DNA of 60,965 bases from an uncultured Bacilli bacterium (GCA_947629935.1 CANRFQ010000005.1:1-60965); one strand, 5' to 3'; counted from the stretch's first letter, positions 8,006-15,788 are shown. Numbers and translations are program-made. The notes: generated from the sequence alone by a model not told the origin.

Positions 8006-8596
8006 ATGAAAATAGATACGGTTGAATTAAGCAATACAGCTGTTAGAGTTAGTCAATATCCTACTGATAACAAGCCAGAGTTTTTGCTAGTTGGCCGAAG
8101 TAATGTGGGAAAGAGTAGTTTTATAAATGCTTTAATAAATCGTAAAAACTATGCGAGAACTAGTAGTAAACCTGGTAAAACCCAAACATTAAACTTCTAT
8201 TCTGTTAATAATAGTTTTTACTTAGTGGATGTGCCTGGATATGGTTTTGCAACCGTAAGTAAAGAAAAACAAAAAAAATTTGGCTTAATGATTGAAGAAT
8301 ATTTAAAAACTCGAAAATCTTTAAAACAAGTTTTTATGCTTATTGATTATCGTCATAAACCTAGTGAAGATGATTATTTAATGTATAATTATTTAAAATA
8401 TTATAATCTGCCTGTGACGATTGTAGCTACTAAATACGATAAAGTAAATAAAACAGCTCGAGTTAAACAAGATAAATTAATTATAGAAGCTATGGATATT
8501 AAAGAAGGAGATAATTTAATTTTCTTTTCATCTATAAGCAAAAAAGGCCGAGATGAAATCTATAAAATTATTGAAAATTACTTAGAAAGTGTCTAA
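8006..8596 (+). CDS. engB: Ribosome biogenesis GTP-binding protein EngB/YsxC
   Basis: Essential GTPase of 50S subunit assembly. The 196-residue protein has G1 GRSNVGKSS, the switch I region with TSSKPGKTQT, G3 DVPGYG, G4 TKYD and G5 SSISKKG, in family order and at family length. A GTG at 7991 would add five residues, but the ATG at 8006 has GGGTGAT (7993-7999) at good spacing and gives the usual short N-terminus before the first strand. Its own promoter lies just upstream, and a terminator overlaps its stop codon, so it is a single-gene unit. Confidence 0.95.
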   Translation: MKIDTVELSNTAVRVSQYPTDNKPEFLLVGRSNVGKSSFINALINRKNYARTSSKPGKTQTLNFYSVNNSFYLVDVPGYGFATVSKEKQKKFGLMIEEYLKTRKSLKQVFMLIDYRHKPSEDDYLMYNYLKYYNLPVTIVATKYDKVNKTARVKQDKLIIEAMDIKEGDNLIFFSSISKKGRDEIYKIIENYLESV

Positions 8597-8609
8597 AACT
8601 TTCTTTTTT
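8585..8609 (+). terminator. Terminator overlapping the engB stop codon
   Basis: GAAAGT (8585-8590) pairs with ACTTTC (8598-8603) across a 7-base loop holding the TAA, followed by six T residues. Confidence 0.65.
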
Positions 8610-8611
8610 CT

Positions 8612-8640
8612 TTGTAAAAAAGCTAATTCTGTTTTATACT
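8612..8640 (+). promoter_or_regulatory. Promoter for the pseudopilin gene
   Basis: TTGTAA (8612-8617), a 17-bp spacer, then TATACT (8635-8640), directly after the engB terminator. Confidence 0.6.
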
Positions 8641-8657
8641 AATAATAGGTGAGGAAT

Positions 8658-9035
8658 ATGAAAAATAAAAAGGGATTTACACTTGTAGAGTTGCTTGCAG
8701 TTATTGTTTTATTAGGAGTTTTAATAGCTATTGCGGTTCCTAGTGTATTAGGTATATCCAAAAAAATAAAAGAAAATATGTATGATGCTAAACTTAAAAC
8801 AATCGAAGTAGCGGCAGAAGCCTGGGCTGATGATAATAAAAGTAAATGTGATAGTTTAAAAACTATGTCTATTTCTCAATTAATTGGTGAGGGATATTTA
8901 AAAGCTGATGATAAGAGCGGGAATATTTTAAATCCAAAAGATAATGTCAAAATACAAAATGATTCAATTAATAAATATGTTGATGTAGATTCTATATGCA
9001 AAGGAATACCAGCAATAGCCACGCCAAATCCTTGA
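8658..9035 (+). CDS. Type IV pseudopilin-like protein (ComGC/prepilin family)
   Basis: A prepilin-type protein of 125 residues. It has a short basic leader, the processing site G/FTLVE with the conserved Glu at +5, and a hydrophobic helix (to about residue 28) that continues into a coiled N-terminal alpha helix. Such proteins are cleaved by a PilD/ComC peptidase and build pili, competence pseudopili or secretion pseudopili. The C-terminal domain is small with two Cys residues (near C74 and C114) that could form a disulfide. It stands alone with its own promoter and no assembly ATPase, peptidase or platform gene nearby, so a competence role is not established. The ATG at 8658 is chosen over a GTG at 8649 because AGGTGAGG precedes it. 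Confidence 0.82.
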   Translation: MKNKKGFTLVELLAVIVLLGVLIAIAVPSVLGISKKIKENMYDAKLKTIEVAAEAWADDNKSKCDSLKTMSISQLIGEGYLKADDKSGNILNPKDNVKIQNDSINKYVDVDSICKGIPAIATPNP

Positions 9036-9039
9036 TTAA

Positions 9040-9068
9040 TTGCTATATCTTTATTTTTCTGTTAGAAT
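9040..9068 (+). promoter_or_regulatory. Promoter for der
   Basis: TTGCTA (9040-9045), a 17-bp spacer, then TAGAAT (9063-9068), 25 bases before the der start. Confidence 0.6.
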
Positions 9069-9092
9069 ACAATCTTAGTTTGGAGGTGCCTT

Positions 9093-10403
9093 ATGAAGAA
9101 AACTGTATGTTTAATTGGAAGACCTAATGTAGGAAAAAGCACCATTTTTAATCGTTTAATCGGTGAAAAAAAGTCTATAATTGCTGATAATCCTGGAATT
9201 ACTAGAGATCGTATTTATGGAAATGTGACGTATCATGATAAAACTTTTCTTTTAATTGATACGGGTGGAATTGATATGGGTCAAGATAACTTTAATGAAG
9301 ATATCAAAGCTCAAGCCATGATTGCGATCGATGAATCAGATGTCATTGTTTTTATTGTCGATGGTAAAGAAGAATTGACAAGTAATGATTATCTTGTTCG
9401 CGATATGTTAATTAAAACAAATAAAAAAGTAATTGTTGTAGTAAATAAATTAGATAATCTAAAAAAGGAAGAATTAATTTATAATTACTATGAATTAGGT
9501 TTTGAAACTGTCATACCATTAAGTGCTATTCATAATAATGGTTTTGATAAACTTTTAGAGGAAATAACTAAAGACTTTAATGAAAATGAACAAATAGAAG
9601 AAGATATTTTAAAATTTTGTATTATTGGGCGTCCCAATGTTGGTAAAAGTAGTTTAATAAATGCTTTATTAAATGAAGATCGTTCCATTGTCTCTAATGT
9701 AGCAGGGACTACACGAGATGCTATTGATACACGTTTTCGTTATGATAATGAAGATTATATAGTAATTGATACAGCCGGTATGCGCAAGAGGGGCAAAATA
9801 TATGAGAATATTGAAAAATATAGTTTAATTCGCTCTTTAAAGGCCATCGAGCGCAGTGATGTATGTGTTGTTGTATTAAGTGCTGAAGAGGGAATAATTG
9901 AGCATGATAAACATATTGTCTCTTATGCTATATCTTCGGGAAAAGCTTTAGTCTTAGTAGTAAATAAGTGGGATACGATTGCTGACCCTAATGAACAGAT
10001 AAAAAAATGGAAACAAAAAATTGCCAATGAATTTCAATTTATTCCTTATGTTAATGTCGTATTTTTATCGGCTAAGACTAAAAAGAGAGTGCACATGCTG
10101 ATGCCTGAAGTTATTAAAGCTTATGAAAATTCTTGTAAGCAAATAAAAACTTCAATATTAAACAATGTAATTATAGATGCCATGAATTTACATAATCCGC
10201 CATCTTATAAAGGCAAAAGGTTAAAAGTTTATTTTGTTTCTCAATCCGAAACAAAACCACCTAAATTTACATTTCAAGTTAATAGTAAAAATTTAATTCA
10301 TTTTAGTTATGAAAGATATCTCGAAAATAAAATACGAGAAAATTTTGATTTAACTGGCACCCCTATAATTTTACAATTTAAAAATAAAGGAGAAGCAAAA
10401 TAA
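9093..10403 (+). CDS. der: Ribosome biogenesis GTPase Der (EngA)
   Basis: Double GTPase needed for late 50S ribosome assembly. The 436-residue protein has two complete G domains in tandem (first GRPNVGKST, GITRDR, DTGGID, NKLD; second GRPNVGKSS, GTTRDA, DTAGMR, NKWD), then the C-terminal KH-like domain (about 350-436). Length and order match the family. GGAGGTG lies seven bases before the ATG. In Bacillus, der is close to spoIVA and hup, and the same broad order is kept here with other genes between. Confidence 0.97.
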   Translation: MKKTVCLIGRPNVGKSTIFNRLIGEKKSIIADNPGITRDRIYGNVTYHDKTFLLIDTGGIDMGQDNFNEDIKAQAMIAIDESDVIVFIVDGKEELTSNDYLVRDMLIKTNKKVIVVVNKLDNLKKEELIYNYYELGFETVIPLSAIHNNGFDKLLEEITKDFNENEQIEEDILKFCIIGRPNVGKSSLINALLNEDRSIVSNVAGTTRDAIDTRFRYDNEDYIVIDTAGMRKRGKIYENIEKYSLIRSLKAIERSDVCVVVLSAEEGIIEHDKHIVSYAISSGKALVLVVNKWDTIADPNEQIKKWKQKIANEFQFIPYVNVVFLSAKTKKRVHMLMPEVIKAYENSCKQIKTSILNNVIIDAMNLHNPPSYKGKRLKVYFVSQSETKPPKFTFQVNSKNLIHFSYERYLENKIRENFDLTGTPIILQFKNKGEAK

Positions 10404-10424
10404 TTGATGCTTCTCTTAATTTTG
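10390..10424. terminator. Bidirectional terminator between der and a convergent regulator gene
   Basis: GAGAAGCA (10390-10397) pairs with TGCTTCTC (10408-10415) across the der stop codon. T-rich sequence follows on the plus strand and A-rich sequence precedes it, so it could serve both convergent genes. Confidence 0.65.
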
Positions 10425-10679
10425 GATTGTTTTTTGATCAACTCGTTTTTTATTAATAATTTTTTGTTCATCAAAAGTCAGTAAATCATTAGGACTTTTA
10501 TCTATAGCTCGACTAATTTTCTCAACAAAATCTAAGGAAACATTTTCTTTTCCTCGTTCAATGTTGGCTAAGTGTTTAATACTTAATTTATATTTTGAAT
10601 AATATTTTTCTTGCGATAAATTTTCGGAAAATCGATAGTAACGTAAATTAATCCCTAATATTTTATTTAATGATGGCAC
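10416..10679 (-). CDS. XRE-family helix-turn-helix regulator
   Basis: Small DNA-binding regulator of 87 residues. Residues about 5-65 form a Cro/C1-type helix-turn-helix: LRYYRFSENLSQEKY, then IKHLANIERGKENVSLDFVEKISRAI and the PNDLL end helix. It has a short basic tail and no second domain. The only usable start is GTG at 10679, with AAGGA 11 bases upstream, which is rather far. It is divergent from another XRE gene at 10802 across a 122-bp space that contains palindromes, an arrangement often seen for phage-like or self-regulating switches. The target genes are unknown. Confidence 0.75.
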   Translation of the reverse strand: MPSLNKILGINLRYYRFSENLSQEKYYSKYKLSIKHLANIERGKENVSLDFVEKISRAIDKSPNDLLTFDEQKIINKKRVDQKTIQN

Positions 10680-10680
10680 T

Positions 10681-10795
10681 GCTAATCACGTCCTTAATGT
10701 TATTATTAGCATTTTGCTAAAATAAGTCTACCTAGTTATAACTTGATAAAAGTTGACTTCTAAAGCTTTGTCATTTATTATAAAACAGTAGGTAG
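10681..10795. promoter_or_regulatory. Divergent regulator intergenic region with candidate operators
   Basis: Holds three inverted repeats: TTAGC-ATTTT-GCTAA (10706-10720), GCTAAT/ATTAGC (10681-10686 with 10705-10710), and CTACCTA/TAGGTAG (10728-10734 with 10789-10795). The last pair brackets the rightward promoter. They are plausible binding sites for one or both XRE proteins; this is inference from symmetry and position. Confidence 0.45.
10753..10781 (+). promoter_or_regulatory. Promoter for the rightward XRE gene
   Basis: TTGACT (10753-10758), a 17-bp spacer, then TATTAT (10776-10781). Confidence 0.65.
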
Positions 10796-10801
10796 GGAAA
10801 T

Positions 10802-11005
10802 ATGAAAGAAAATTATTGTTATGAAAAATTAAAAAAATTACGGGAAGCTCATAATCTGTCATATGCGCAAATGGCTAAAGAATTGGGACTTAGTACGAGT
10901 TATTATTGGCAAATTGAAAATAAAACCAAAAATTTATATTATAGTTTAGCAGTTAAAATTGCCCGATATTTTAGTTTGAAACCTGATGACATTTTTTATG
11001 AATAA
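10802..11005 (+). CDS. Small XRE-family helix-turn-helix protein
   Basis: A 67-residue protein that is almost only a Cro/C1-type DNA-binding domain: YEKLKKLREAHNLSYAQMA, then LGLSTSYYWQIENKTKN and LAVKIARYFSLKPDDIFYE. Such minimal proteins usually bind DNA as dimers and often repress their own promoter. AGGGA precedes the ATG. Its last codons overlap a possible sporulation-type promoter for spoVIF, which follows after 45 bases. It is divergent from the XRE gene at 10416-10679. The two proteins are not close copies of each other. Confidence 0.78.
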   Translation: MKENYCYEKLKKLREAHNLSYAQMAKELGLSTSYYWQIENKTKNLYYSLAVKIARYFSLKPDDIFYE

Positions 11006-11031
11006 CTAATAAAGTCCTTTTGCATATATTA
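11005..11031 (+). promoter_or_regulatory. Possible sigma-K-type promoter for spoVIF
   Basis: AC (11005-11006), 16 bases, then CATATATTA (11023-11031). This fits the Bacillus SigK consensus AC-N16/17-CATANNNTA. The short consensus means chance matches are possible; the gene's identity makes it credible. Confidence 0.45.
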
Positions 11032-11050
11032 GATGTAGGAGGATTTTTTA

Positions 11051-11293
11051 ATGAAATTTGGTGATGATTTTTTTAAAAAAGTCGAAAAAAAAACTAAGGT
11101 TGATAAAGATACAATTATTAGTTTGGCTCAAAAATTGCAAAATGGGAATATGAAAGATGAAAAAACCTTACGAGAAGTTATTAGAACTCTAAGTGCTATG
11201 ACTAATAAAAATGTTAGCAAAGAAAAAGAAGATAAAATTATTGATACGATATTAAAAGATAATGTCCCTAAAGATGTCGATAAATTATTTTAA
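11051..11293 (+). CDS. Stage VI sporulation protein F-like (SpoVIF/YjcC)
   Basis: An 80-residue protein like Bacillus SpoVIF, a late mother-cell protein that helps spore-coat assembly. Family features seen: an N-terminal amphipathic stretch (FFKKVEKKTKVDKDTI), the central NMKDEKTLREVIRTLS, and the C-terminal VSKEKEDKIIDTI. There is no signal peptide or membrane segment. TAGGAGG precedes the ATG. A SigK-like promoter lies upstream and a strong palindrome terminator follows. Its position next to spoIVA supports a sporulation role. The family call is from remembered sequence pattern, not from a search. Confidence 0.75.
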   Translation: MKFGDDFFKKVEKKTKVDKDTIISLAQKLQNGNMKDEKTLREVIRTLSAMTNKNVSKEKEDKIIDTILKDNVPKDVDKLF

Positions 11294-11317
11294 AATACTA
11301 AATTTAGTATTTTTTTT
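11293..11317 (+). terminator. Terminator after spoVIF
   Basis: A perfect 20-base palindrome, AAATACTAAATTTAGTATTT (11293-11312), followed by T residues to 11317. Confidence 0.75.
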
Positions 11318-11344
11318 CATATCTTTTTAGATTTGGCATAGATA
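11317..11344 (+). promoter_or_regulatory. Possible sigma-E-type promoter for spoIVA
   Basis: TCATATC (11317-11323), 13 bases, then CATAGATA (11337-11344). This resembles the Bacillus SigE pattern (ATATT-type -35 and CATA-type -10, with a 13-15 base gap), the sigma factor that drives spoIVA in Bacillus. Confidence 0.5.
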
Positions 11345-11374
11345 TTTACTAAGAAAGAAAAATGAGGTGGAGAT

Positions 11375-12853
11375 ATGAACAAAGACGAAATAATTTCGTC
11401 CATAGCTAAAAGAGGAAATGGCGAAATATATATAGGTATTGTTGGCGCAGTTAGAACTGGTAAATCGACATTTATTAAAAGATTTATTGAAAATTTAGTA
11501 GTTCCTAATATTGAAGATGAATATGAAAAGAAAAGATGTCTAGATGAAATTCCGCAGAGTGCTCAAGGCAAAACTATTATGACAACTGAGCCTAAGTTTG
11601 TTCCTAGTAATGGGGCTAATATTAAAATCAATGAATTTTCCGCTAATATTCGTTTAATTGATTGTGTTGGTTATGTAGTTCCTAATGCCACAGGATATTT
11701 AGATGACGATGGTACACCAAGAATGGTTAAGACTCCTTGGTTTTCTGATCCTGTCCCTTTTATAGAAGCGGCAGAAATTGGCACGCAAAAAGTAATTCAA
11801 GATCATTCAACGATTGGCATTGTTGTTACAAGTGATGGTTCTTATGGAGAACTTGATCGTAATGATTATTTAGAAGCCGAAGAAAAAGTTATTTCCGAAT
11901 TAAAAAGTTTAGGCAAACCATTTATTGTTATATTAAATACAATTCATCCTACCAATACGGAAACTGTTAGTTTAGCTAGAGAAATTAGTGAAACTTATGA
12001 TGTAGAAGTAATGCCAATTAGTGTAGAAACTATGAACGAGCAAGAAATATATGAAATCTTGAAAAAAGCTTTATATGAATTCCCAGTGTTAGATATCAAA
12101 GTAAATATTCCAGAATGGGTTCATGTTTTAAGTAATACTCATGAATTAAAAAAACATTATTTAGAAAAAATTACTGAGAGTGTCATAAGTGTTGATAAAA
12201 TTAAAGATATTGATAATATAATTAAGAACTTTGAAGATAGCACATATATTAATAAAGCTTATATTAGTGAAGTAGATGCTTCAACCGGAATAGTAACTCT
12301 TAATTTAGAAAGCCCTGATAGTTTATATAATGATATTTTAAATGAAATGATGGGTGAATCAGTCACAACTAAAGCTGGACTTCTTAAAATGTTTGCTGAC
12401 TATAAAGAAGGTAAAAATGAATACGATCAAATTAAAAGTGCTCTAAAAATGGCTCGTAGTACAGGTTATGGTATTGTTTATCCAACTTTAAAAGATATGA
12501 AATTAGATACACCCGAAATTATCAAACAAGGTTCTCGTTATGGAGTTAAGTTAAAAGCTGTTGCTTCTTCCATTCATTTAATGCGCGTAGATGTGGAAAG
12601 TACCTTTGAACCAATAATTGGTAGTGAACTTCAAAGTAAAGAATTAATTGATTATATTATGAAAGATTTTGAAACAGATCCAGCGAGCATTTGGAAAAGT
12701 GAAATATTTGGCCGTAGTTTAGATGACATTGTTAAAGAAGGCATTCAAGCTAAATTATCAATAATGCCGGAAAATACTCGTTATAAATTATCCCAAACTG
12801 TTACTAAAATTGTTAATAAAGGCGCCAATAATTTAATAGCCATTGTTATTTAA
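11375..12853 (+). CDS. spoIVA: Stage IV sporulation protein A (spore-coat ATPase)
   Basis: Mother-cell ATPase that polymerises on the forespore surface to form the coat base layer. The 492-residue protein has the degenerate TRAFAC-type nucleotide site (GAVRTGKST, 24-32), the SpoIVA-specific segment with DEIPQSAQGKTIMTTEP, the LIDCVGY G3-like motif, and a conserved C-terminal tail ending GANNLIAIVI. Length equals that of the Bacillus protein. GAGGTGGAG precedes the ATG, a SigE-like promoter lies upstream, and a hairpin terminator overlaps the stop, so it is a single-gene unit. Its Bacillus anchor SpoVM is not seen in this window. Confidence 0.97.
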   Translation: MNKDEIISSIAKRGNGEIYIGIVGAVRTGKSTFIKRFIENLVVPNIEDEYEKKRCLDEIPQSAQGKTIMTTEPKFVPSNGANIKINEFSANIRLIDCVGYVVPNATGYLDDDGTPRMVKTPWFSDPVPFIEAAEIGTQKVIQDHSTIGIVVTSDGSYGELDRNDYLEAEEKVISELKSLGKPFIVILNTIHPTNTETVSLAREISETYDVEVMPISVETMNEQEIYEILKKALYEFPVLDIKVNIPEWVHVLSNTHELKKHYLEKITESVISVDKIKDIDNIIKNFEDSTYINKAYISEVDASTGIVTLNLESPDSLYNDILNEMMGESVTTKAGLLKMFADYKEGKNEYDQIKSALKMARSTGYGIVYPTLKDMKLDTPEIIKQGSRYGVKLKAVASSIHLMRVDVESTFEPIIGSELQSKELIDYIMKDFETDPASIWKSEIFGRSLDDIVKEGIQAKLSIMPENTRYKLSQTVTKIVNKGANNLIAIVI

Positions 12854-12877
12854 TCTATCAACTGATAGATTTTTTTT
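12853..12877 (+). terminator. Terminator after spoIVA
   Basis: ATCTATC (12853-12859), the loop AACT, then GATAGAT (12864-12870) and a T run to 12877, starting at the last base of the spoIVA stop codon. Confidence 0.8.
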
Positions 12878-12923
12878 AATATTTCCAAAATCTATAGTAT
12901 AATGATGACAATAGGTGGTAGTA

Positions 12924-14069
12924 ATGAATAAGTATTTGCACAGGTTTTTATATGTTTTTATTCTAGTTATGGCTTTAGCTTGCTTTGCTTTAGCGGGACT
13001 AAAATTATATAATTTGCAAACAACAACTACCAAAGAGCCCAAAAAAACTGAGAAAGTACCCGAAAAAAAAGTAACTCCTCAAAAGCTATCTTTGATTATG
13101 GTCGGGGATGCTTTAATTCATGAAGCTGTTTATAATGCTGCGAAAACTAGCGATGGCAGTTATGACTTTAAACCTAAAATTGCCAAAATAAAACCCATTA
13201 TTCAAAATTATGATTTAGCATTTTATAATCAAGAAAGTATTATTGGGGGAAAAAGCTTAGGATTATCTACTTATCCACGTTTTAATTCCCCTGAAGAAGT
13301 AGGTGATGCCTTTTTAGATGCTGGCTTTAATTTAGTTAGCCTAGCCAATAATCATACGTTAGATAGAGGAGAACAGGCTATTTTAAACTCGTTAAATTAT
13401 TGGCAAGATAAACCTATCTATACTGCCGGCAGTTATGAATCGTGGGAGCAAAGAGATAATATAAAAATTGAAACTAAAAATGGTATTAAATATGCTTTAC
13501 TGGCCTACACCACAGTTACGAATGGACTTTCTCGACCACAGGGAAAAGAATATTACTTAAATGTGTACGACGAAGAGCAAGTAAAAAAAGATGTAGAATC
13601 TCTCAAAGATAAAGTGGATTTATTAATGGTGAGTATGCATTTTGGGACCGAATATTCATTAAAACAAAACGCCGAACAAGAACAAATTGCTAATTATTTA
13701 GCTTCCTTAGGAGTTAATATTGTGATTGGTCATCATCCTCATGTTATTGAACCGATTACTTTTATTAATGATACTCTCGTTATTTATTCTTTAGGTAATT
13801 TTATTTCTGGGCAAAGAACGGTTGATCAATTAACGGGATTAATGGTCGGCATTGATATAATTAAGGAAGAAGATAAGCCTATTAAATTAGAAAATTTAAG
13901 CGCTGAATTTACTTATACAAAAACGCGTAATTTAACGACAGGAGCTTTTGATTTTGAAGTAATACCTTATAATGAACTAGATGAAAATATTCTCCCTAAT
14001 TTTCCTGAACATAAATTAAAATATACGGAAATTGTTAATCAATTGGGAGCAAATGCGCAAATAAAGTGA
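12924..14069 (+). CDS. CapA/PgsA-family membrane-anchored metallophosphatase-like protein
   Basis: A 381-residue protein with one N-terminal membrane anchor (about residues 6-26), a Thr/Lys/Pro-rich linker, then a CapA-type domain outside the cell. Motifs in order: MVGDALIHE, FYNQES, SLANNHTLDRG, MHFGTEYS, GHHPHVIEP and YSLGNF. In Bacillus, PgsA/CapA takes part in poly-gamma-glutamate synthesis, but pgsB and pgsC are not nearby, so the substrate is unknown and a spore or cell-wall function is equally possible. A GTG at 12915 overlaps the ribosome site AGGTGG; the ATG at 12924 is preferred. TATAAT at 12898-12903 is the likely -10, with a weak -35. Confidence 0.85.
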   Translation: MNKYLHRFLYVFILVMALACFALAGLKLYNLQTTTTKEPKKTEKVPEKKVTPQKLSLIMVGDALIHEAVYNAAKTSDGSYDFKPKIAKIKPIIQNYDLAFYNQESIIGGKSLGLSTYPRFNSPEEVGDAFLDAGFNLVSLANNHTLDRGEQAILNSLNYWQDKPIYTAGSYESWEQRDNIKIETKNGIKYALLAYTTVTNGLSRPQGKEYYLNVYDEEQVKKDVESLKDKVDLLMVSMHFGTEYSLKQNAEQEQIANYLASLGVNIVIGHHPHVIEPITFINDTLVIYSLGNFISGQRTVDQLTGLMVGIDIIKEEDKPIKLENLSAEFTYTKTRNLTTGAFDFEVIPYNELDENILPNFPEHKLKYTEIVNQLGANAQIK

Positions 14070-14144
14070 AAATTGTGCGAAATTTCGCCGAAAATAGTAC
14101 TTTTATCTTGATTTTAAAATATTTTTTTGATAGATTTAGTATGT

Positions 14145-14163
14145 AAGGTATGGACCTTATAAT
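14145..14163 (+). promoter_or_regulatory. Promoter region of hup with an inverted repeat
   Basis: AAGGT-ATGG-ACCTT (about 14145-14157) abuts a TATAAT -10 box (14158-14163); the -35 is weak (TTTAGT at 14135). The repeat could be an operator or simply a hairpin in DNA; its function is unknown. Confidence 0.4.
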
Positions 14164-14189
14164 AAATATTTATGTGGGAGGTAGACAAT

Positions 14190-14462
14190 ATGTCAAAAAA
14201 TGAATTAGTAATGTATGTTGCTGAAGCTGCTAATATGTCAAAAGCTGAAGCTGGCCGTGCTGTTGATGCTGTAATGGCTGGAATTACTGAAGGATTAAAA
14301 AAAGATGGAAAGGTAACTTTAGTTGGATTCGGAACTTTCAGTTCTAAAAAAAGAGCTGCTAGAGATGGTATCAATCCACTTACTAAAGAACCACTTCATA
14401 TTCCTGCTAAAAATGTTGTTTCATTCAAAGCTGGAAGCAAATTAAAAGACTCAGTTAACTAA
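14190..14462 (+). CDS. hup: DNA-binding protein HU
   Basis: A 90-residue nucleoid protein that bends DNA as a dimer. It has the HU/IHF alpha-helical dimer part (MSKNELVMYVAEAANMSKAE...), the conserved KVTLVGFGTF strand, the beta-arm with KRAARDGINPLTKEPLHI (the family's GxNPxT plus Pro), and the VSFKAGSKLKDSVN end. The ATG at 14172 would add six residues, but GGGAGG (14177-14182) lies between it and the ATG at 14190, which therefore is the start. The codon choice is cleaner than in neighbours, as expected for an abundant protein. In Bacillus the homologue follows spoIVA; here a CapA-like gene lies between. Confidence 0.97.
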   Translation: MSKNELVMYVAEAANMSKAEAGRAVDAVMAGITEGLKKDGKVTLVGFGTFSSKKRAARDGINPLTKEPLHIPAKNVVSFKAGSKLKDSVN

Positions 14463-14490
14463 TAAAATAAAAGGTTAAAAATGTTTTTTA

Positions 14491-14515
14491 AAAGAATCAA
14501 ATTGATTCTTTTTTT
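14491..14515 (+). terminator. Terminator after hup
   Basis: AAAGAATCAA (14491-14500) pairs with TTGATTCTTT (14502-14511), followed by a T run to 14515. Confidence 0.75.
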
Positions 14516-14567
14516 GTTAACTTAAAAGACAAATTAAGGCTTTTTCCTTTTAAAGATATTTATTGTT

Positions 14568-14576
14568 TGGTATAAT
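14568..14576 (+). promoter_or_regulatory. Extended -10 promoter for the OB-fold membrane protein gene
   Basis: TGGTATAAT: a TGn element directly before TATAAT (14571-14576); no good -35. Confidence 0.5.
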
Positions 14577-14600
14577 TAATTCAGATAGGGAGTTGAAATA

Positions 14601-15725
14601 ATGAGTAAAAATAAGAAATCTTTAATTGTGGTATTAATAGGTTTACTATTAATAGGCATTGGTTTTTTTATTCATCTTACCAATAGATATCGTTTAATAT
14701 TTATTGTTATTGGATTTATAGTACAGATTACCGGTATGGTCATGTACCGCAAGAAAAAGATTATCTTAATTCCTATTCTAACGATTATTTTTGCAAGTAG
14801 TCTAATTATTATCGATTACTTATTAGTAGCTAACTTTGAAAGATTGCCACTACTGGCTATTAGAAATACTATTTCGAGTAATACCAAAATATATAATGCC
14901 ACCTTTTATCGCGTTTGGAAATGTAATATAAGTGATAAAAAAATGTATATAGATAAATATTATAAATCTAACTTTTACTGCGATAGTAAAGAATTAGAAA
15001 CAATTGATATCAACGATTTCTTACTACATTTTGAAAAAAAATATCGTAAATATCGTAATGATTTTGTCAAAATTGAAGGGAAAATTAGTGAAATTCAAGG
15101 TATAAAATCATTAGAGATGAAAGCCTATGAATTTGAAGTTGATAAATTAAATGGTTATGTAACATTTGATGATAATGTAAAATTAAGATTTATATTTAAT
15201 GGAAATTATGAAAAGCTTTCTAATTATAGTGTTTATGATAACGTCAAAGTTATTGGCCGGGTTGTCAAAATGGAAAAAGATGACAATGACACTTATACAA
15301 TCAGTTTAGTTGATTCCAAAATAGTTTCCTCTGGCTTATATAATGATTTTGAAGTTTTAGTTGATAAAGATAAAAAGTGTACGACGGGAACCCAAATTTA
15401 TTATCAAACTAAAGACCAAAAATATTACTTTAATTGTTTAAATGCAATAGATATTAAGTATAGTGAAGAAGATATTTATGAGTTAAGCTATTTACTTCAA
15501 GATAATAAAATAAAATTAGAAGATTTATATAAAAAGGCCTCAAGTCAAGAAGTTTATGATGATGGAGGTAGCACATTATATCATTATGATGAATTTAGTA
15601 TTTTAAAATGTAATACAACCGAAGGAAATAAAGATATCATATTTGGTAATACGAATTTAACGAAGACCGCTGATATGTGTTATACAAATGTAGAGATTCC
15701 GGATGCTAAAGAAATAGAAGACTAA
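14601..15725 (+). CDS. Unrecognised membrane protein with an extracytoplasmic OB-fold-like domain
   Basis: I do not recognise this 374-residue protein. It has three N-terminal membrane helices (about 7-27, 31-48 and 54-75), then a soluble part of some 290 residues. Residues about 154-236 look like an OB-type beta barrel (FVKIEGKISEI ... NYSVYDNVKVIGRVVKMEKD ... TYTISLVDSKIV), similar to the tRNA_anti-like fold found in other surface proteins. Four or more Cys residues in the soluble part could form disulfides. GGGAG precedes the ATG and an extended -10 promoter lies upstream. It is between hup and rplS, whose functions give no hint. Confidence 0.6.
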   Translation: MSKNKKSLIVVLIGLLLIGIGFFIHLTNRYRLIFIVIGFIVQITGMVMYRKKKIILIPILTIIFASSLIIIDYLLVANFERLPLLAIRNTISSNTKIYNATFYRVWKCNISDKKMYIDKYYKSNFYCDSKELETIDINDFLLHFEKKYRKYRNDFVKIEGKISEIQGIKSLEMKAYEFEVDKLNGYVTFDDNVKLRFIFNGNYEKLSNYSVYDNVKVIGRVVKMEKDDNDTYTISLVDSKIVSSGLYNDFEVLVDKDKKCTTGTQIYYQTKDQKYYFNCLNAIDIKYSEEDIYELSYLLQDNKIKLEDLYKKASSQEVYDDGGSTLYHYDEFSILKCNTTEGNKDIIFGNTNLTKTADMCYTNVEIPDAKEIED

Positions 15726-15753
15726 AATTATATTGGCATAGACAACAAAACTC

Positions 15754-15782
15754 TTTACAAATTCTTAAATAATTGTTATAAT
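15754..15782 (+). promoter_or_regulatory. Promoter for rplS
   Basis: TTTACA (15754-15759), a 17-bp spacer, then TATAAT (15777-15782) with a TG extension, predicting a leader of about 77 bases. Confidence 0.72.
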
Positions 15783-15788
15783 CGTAAT

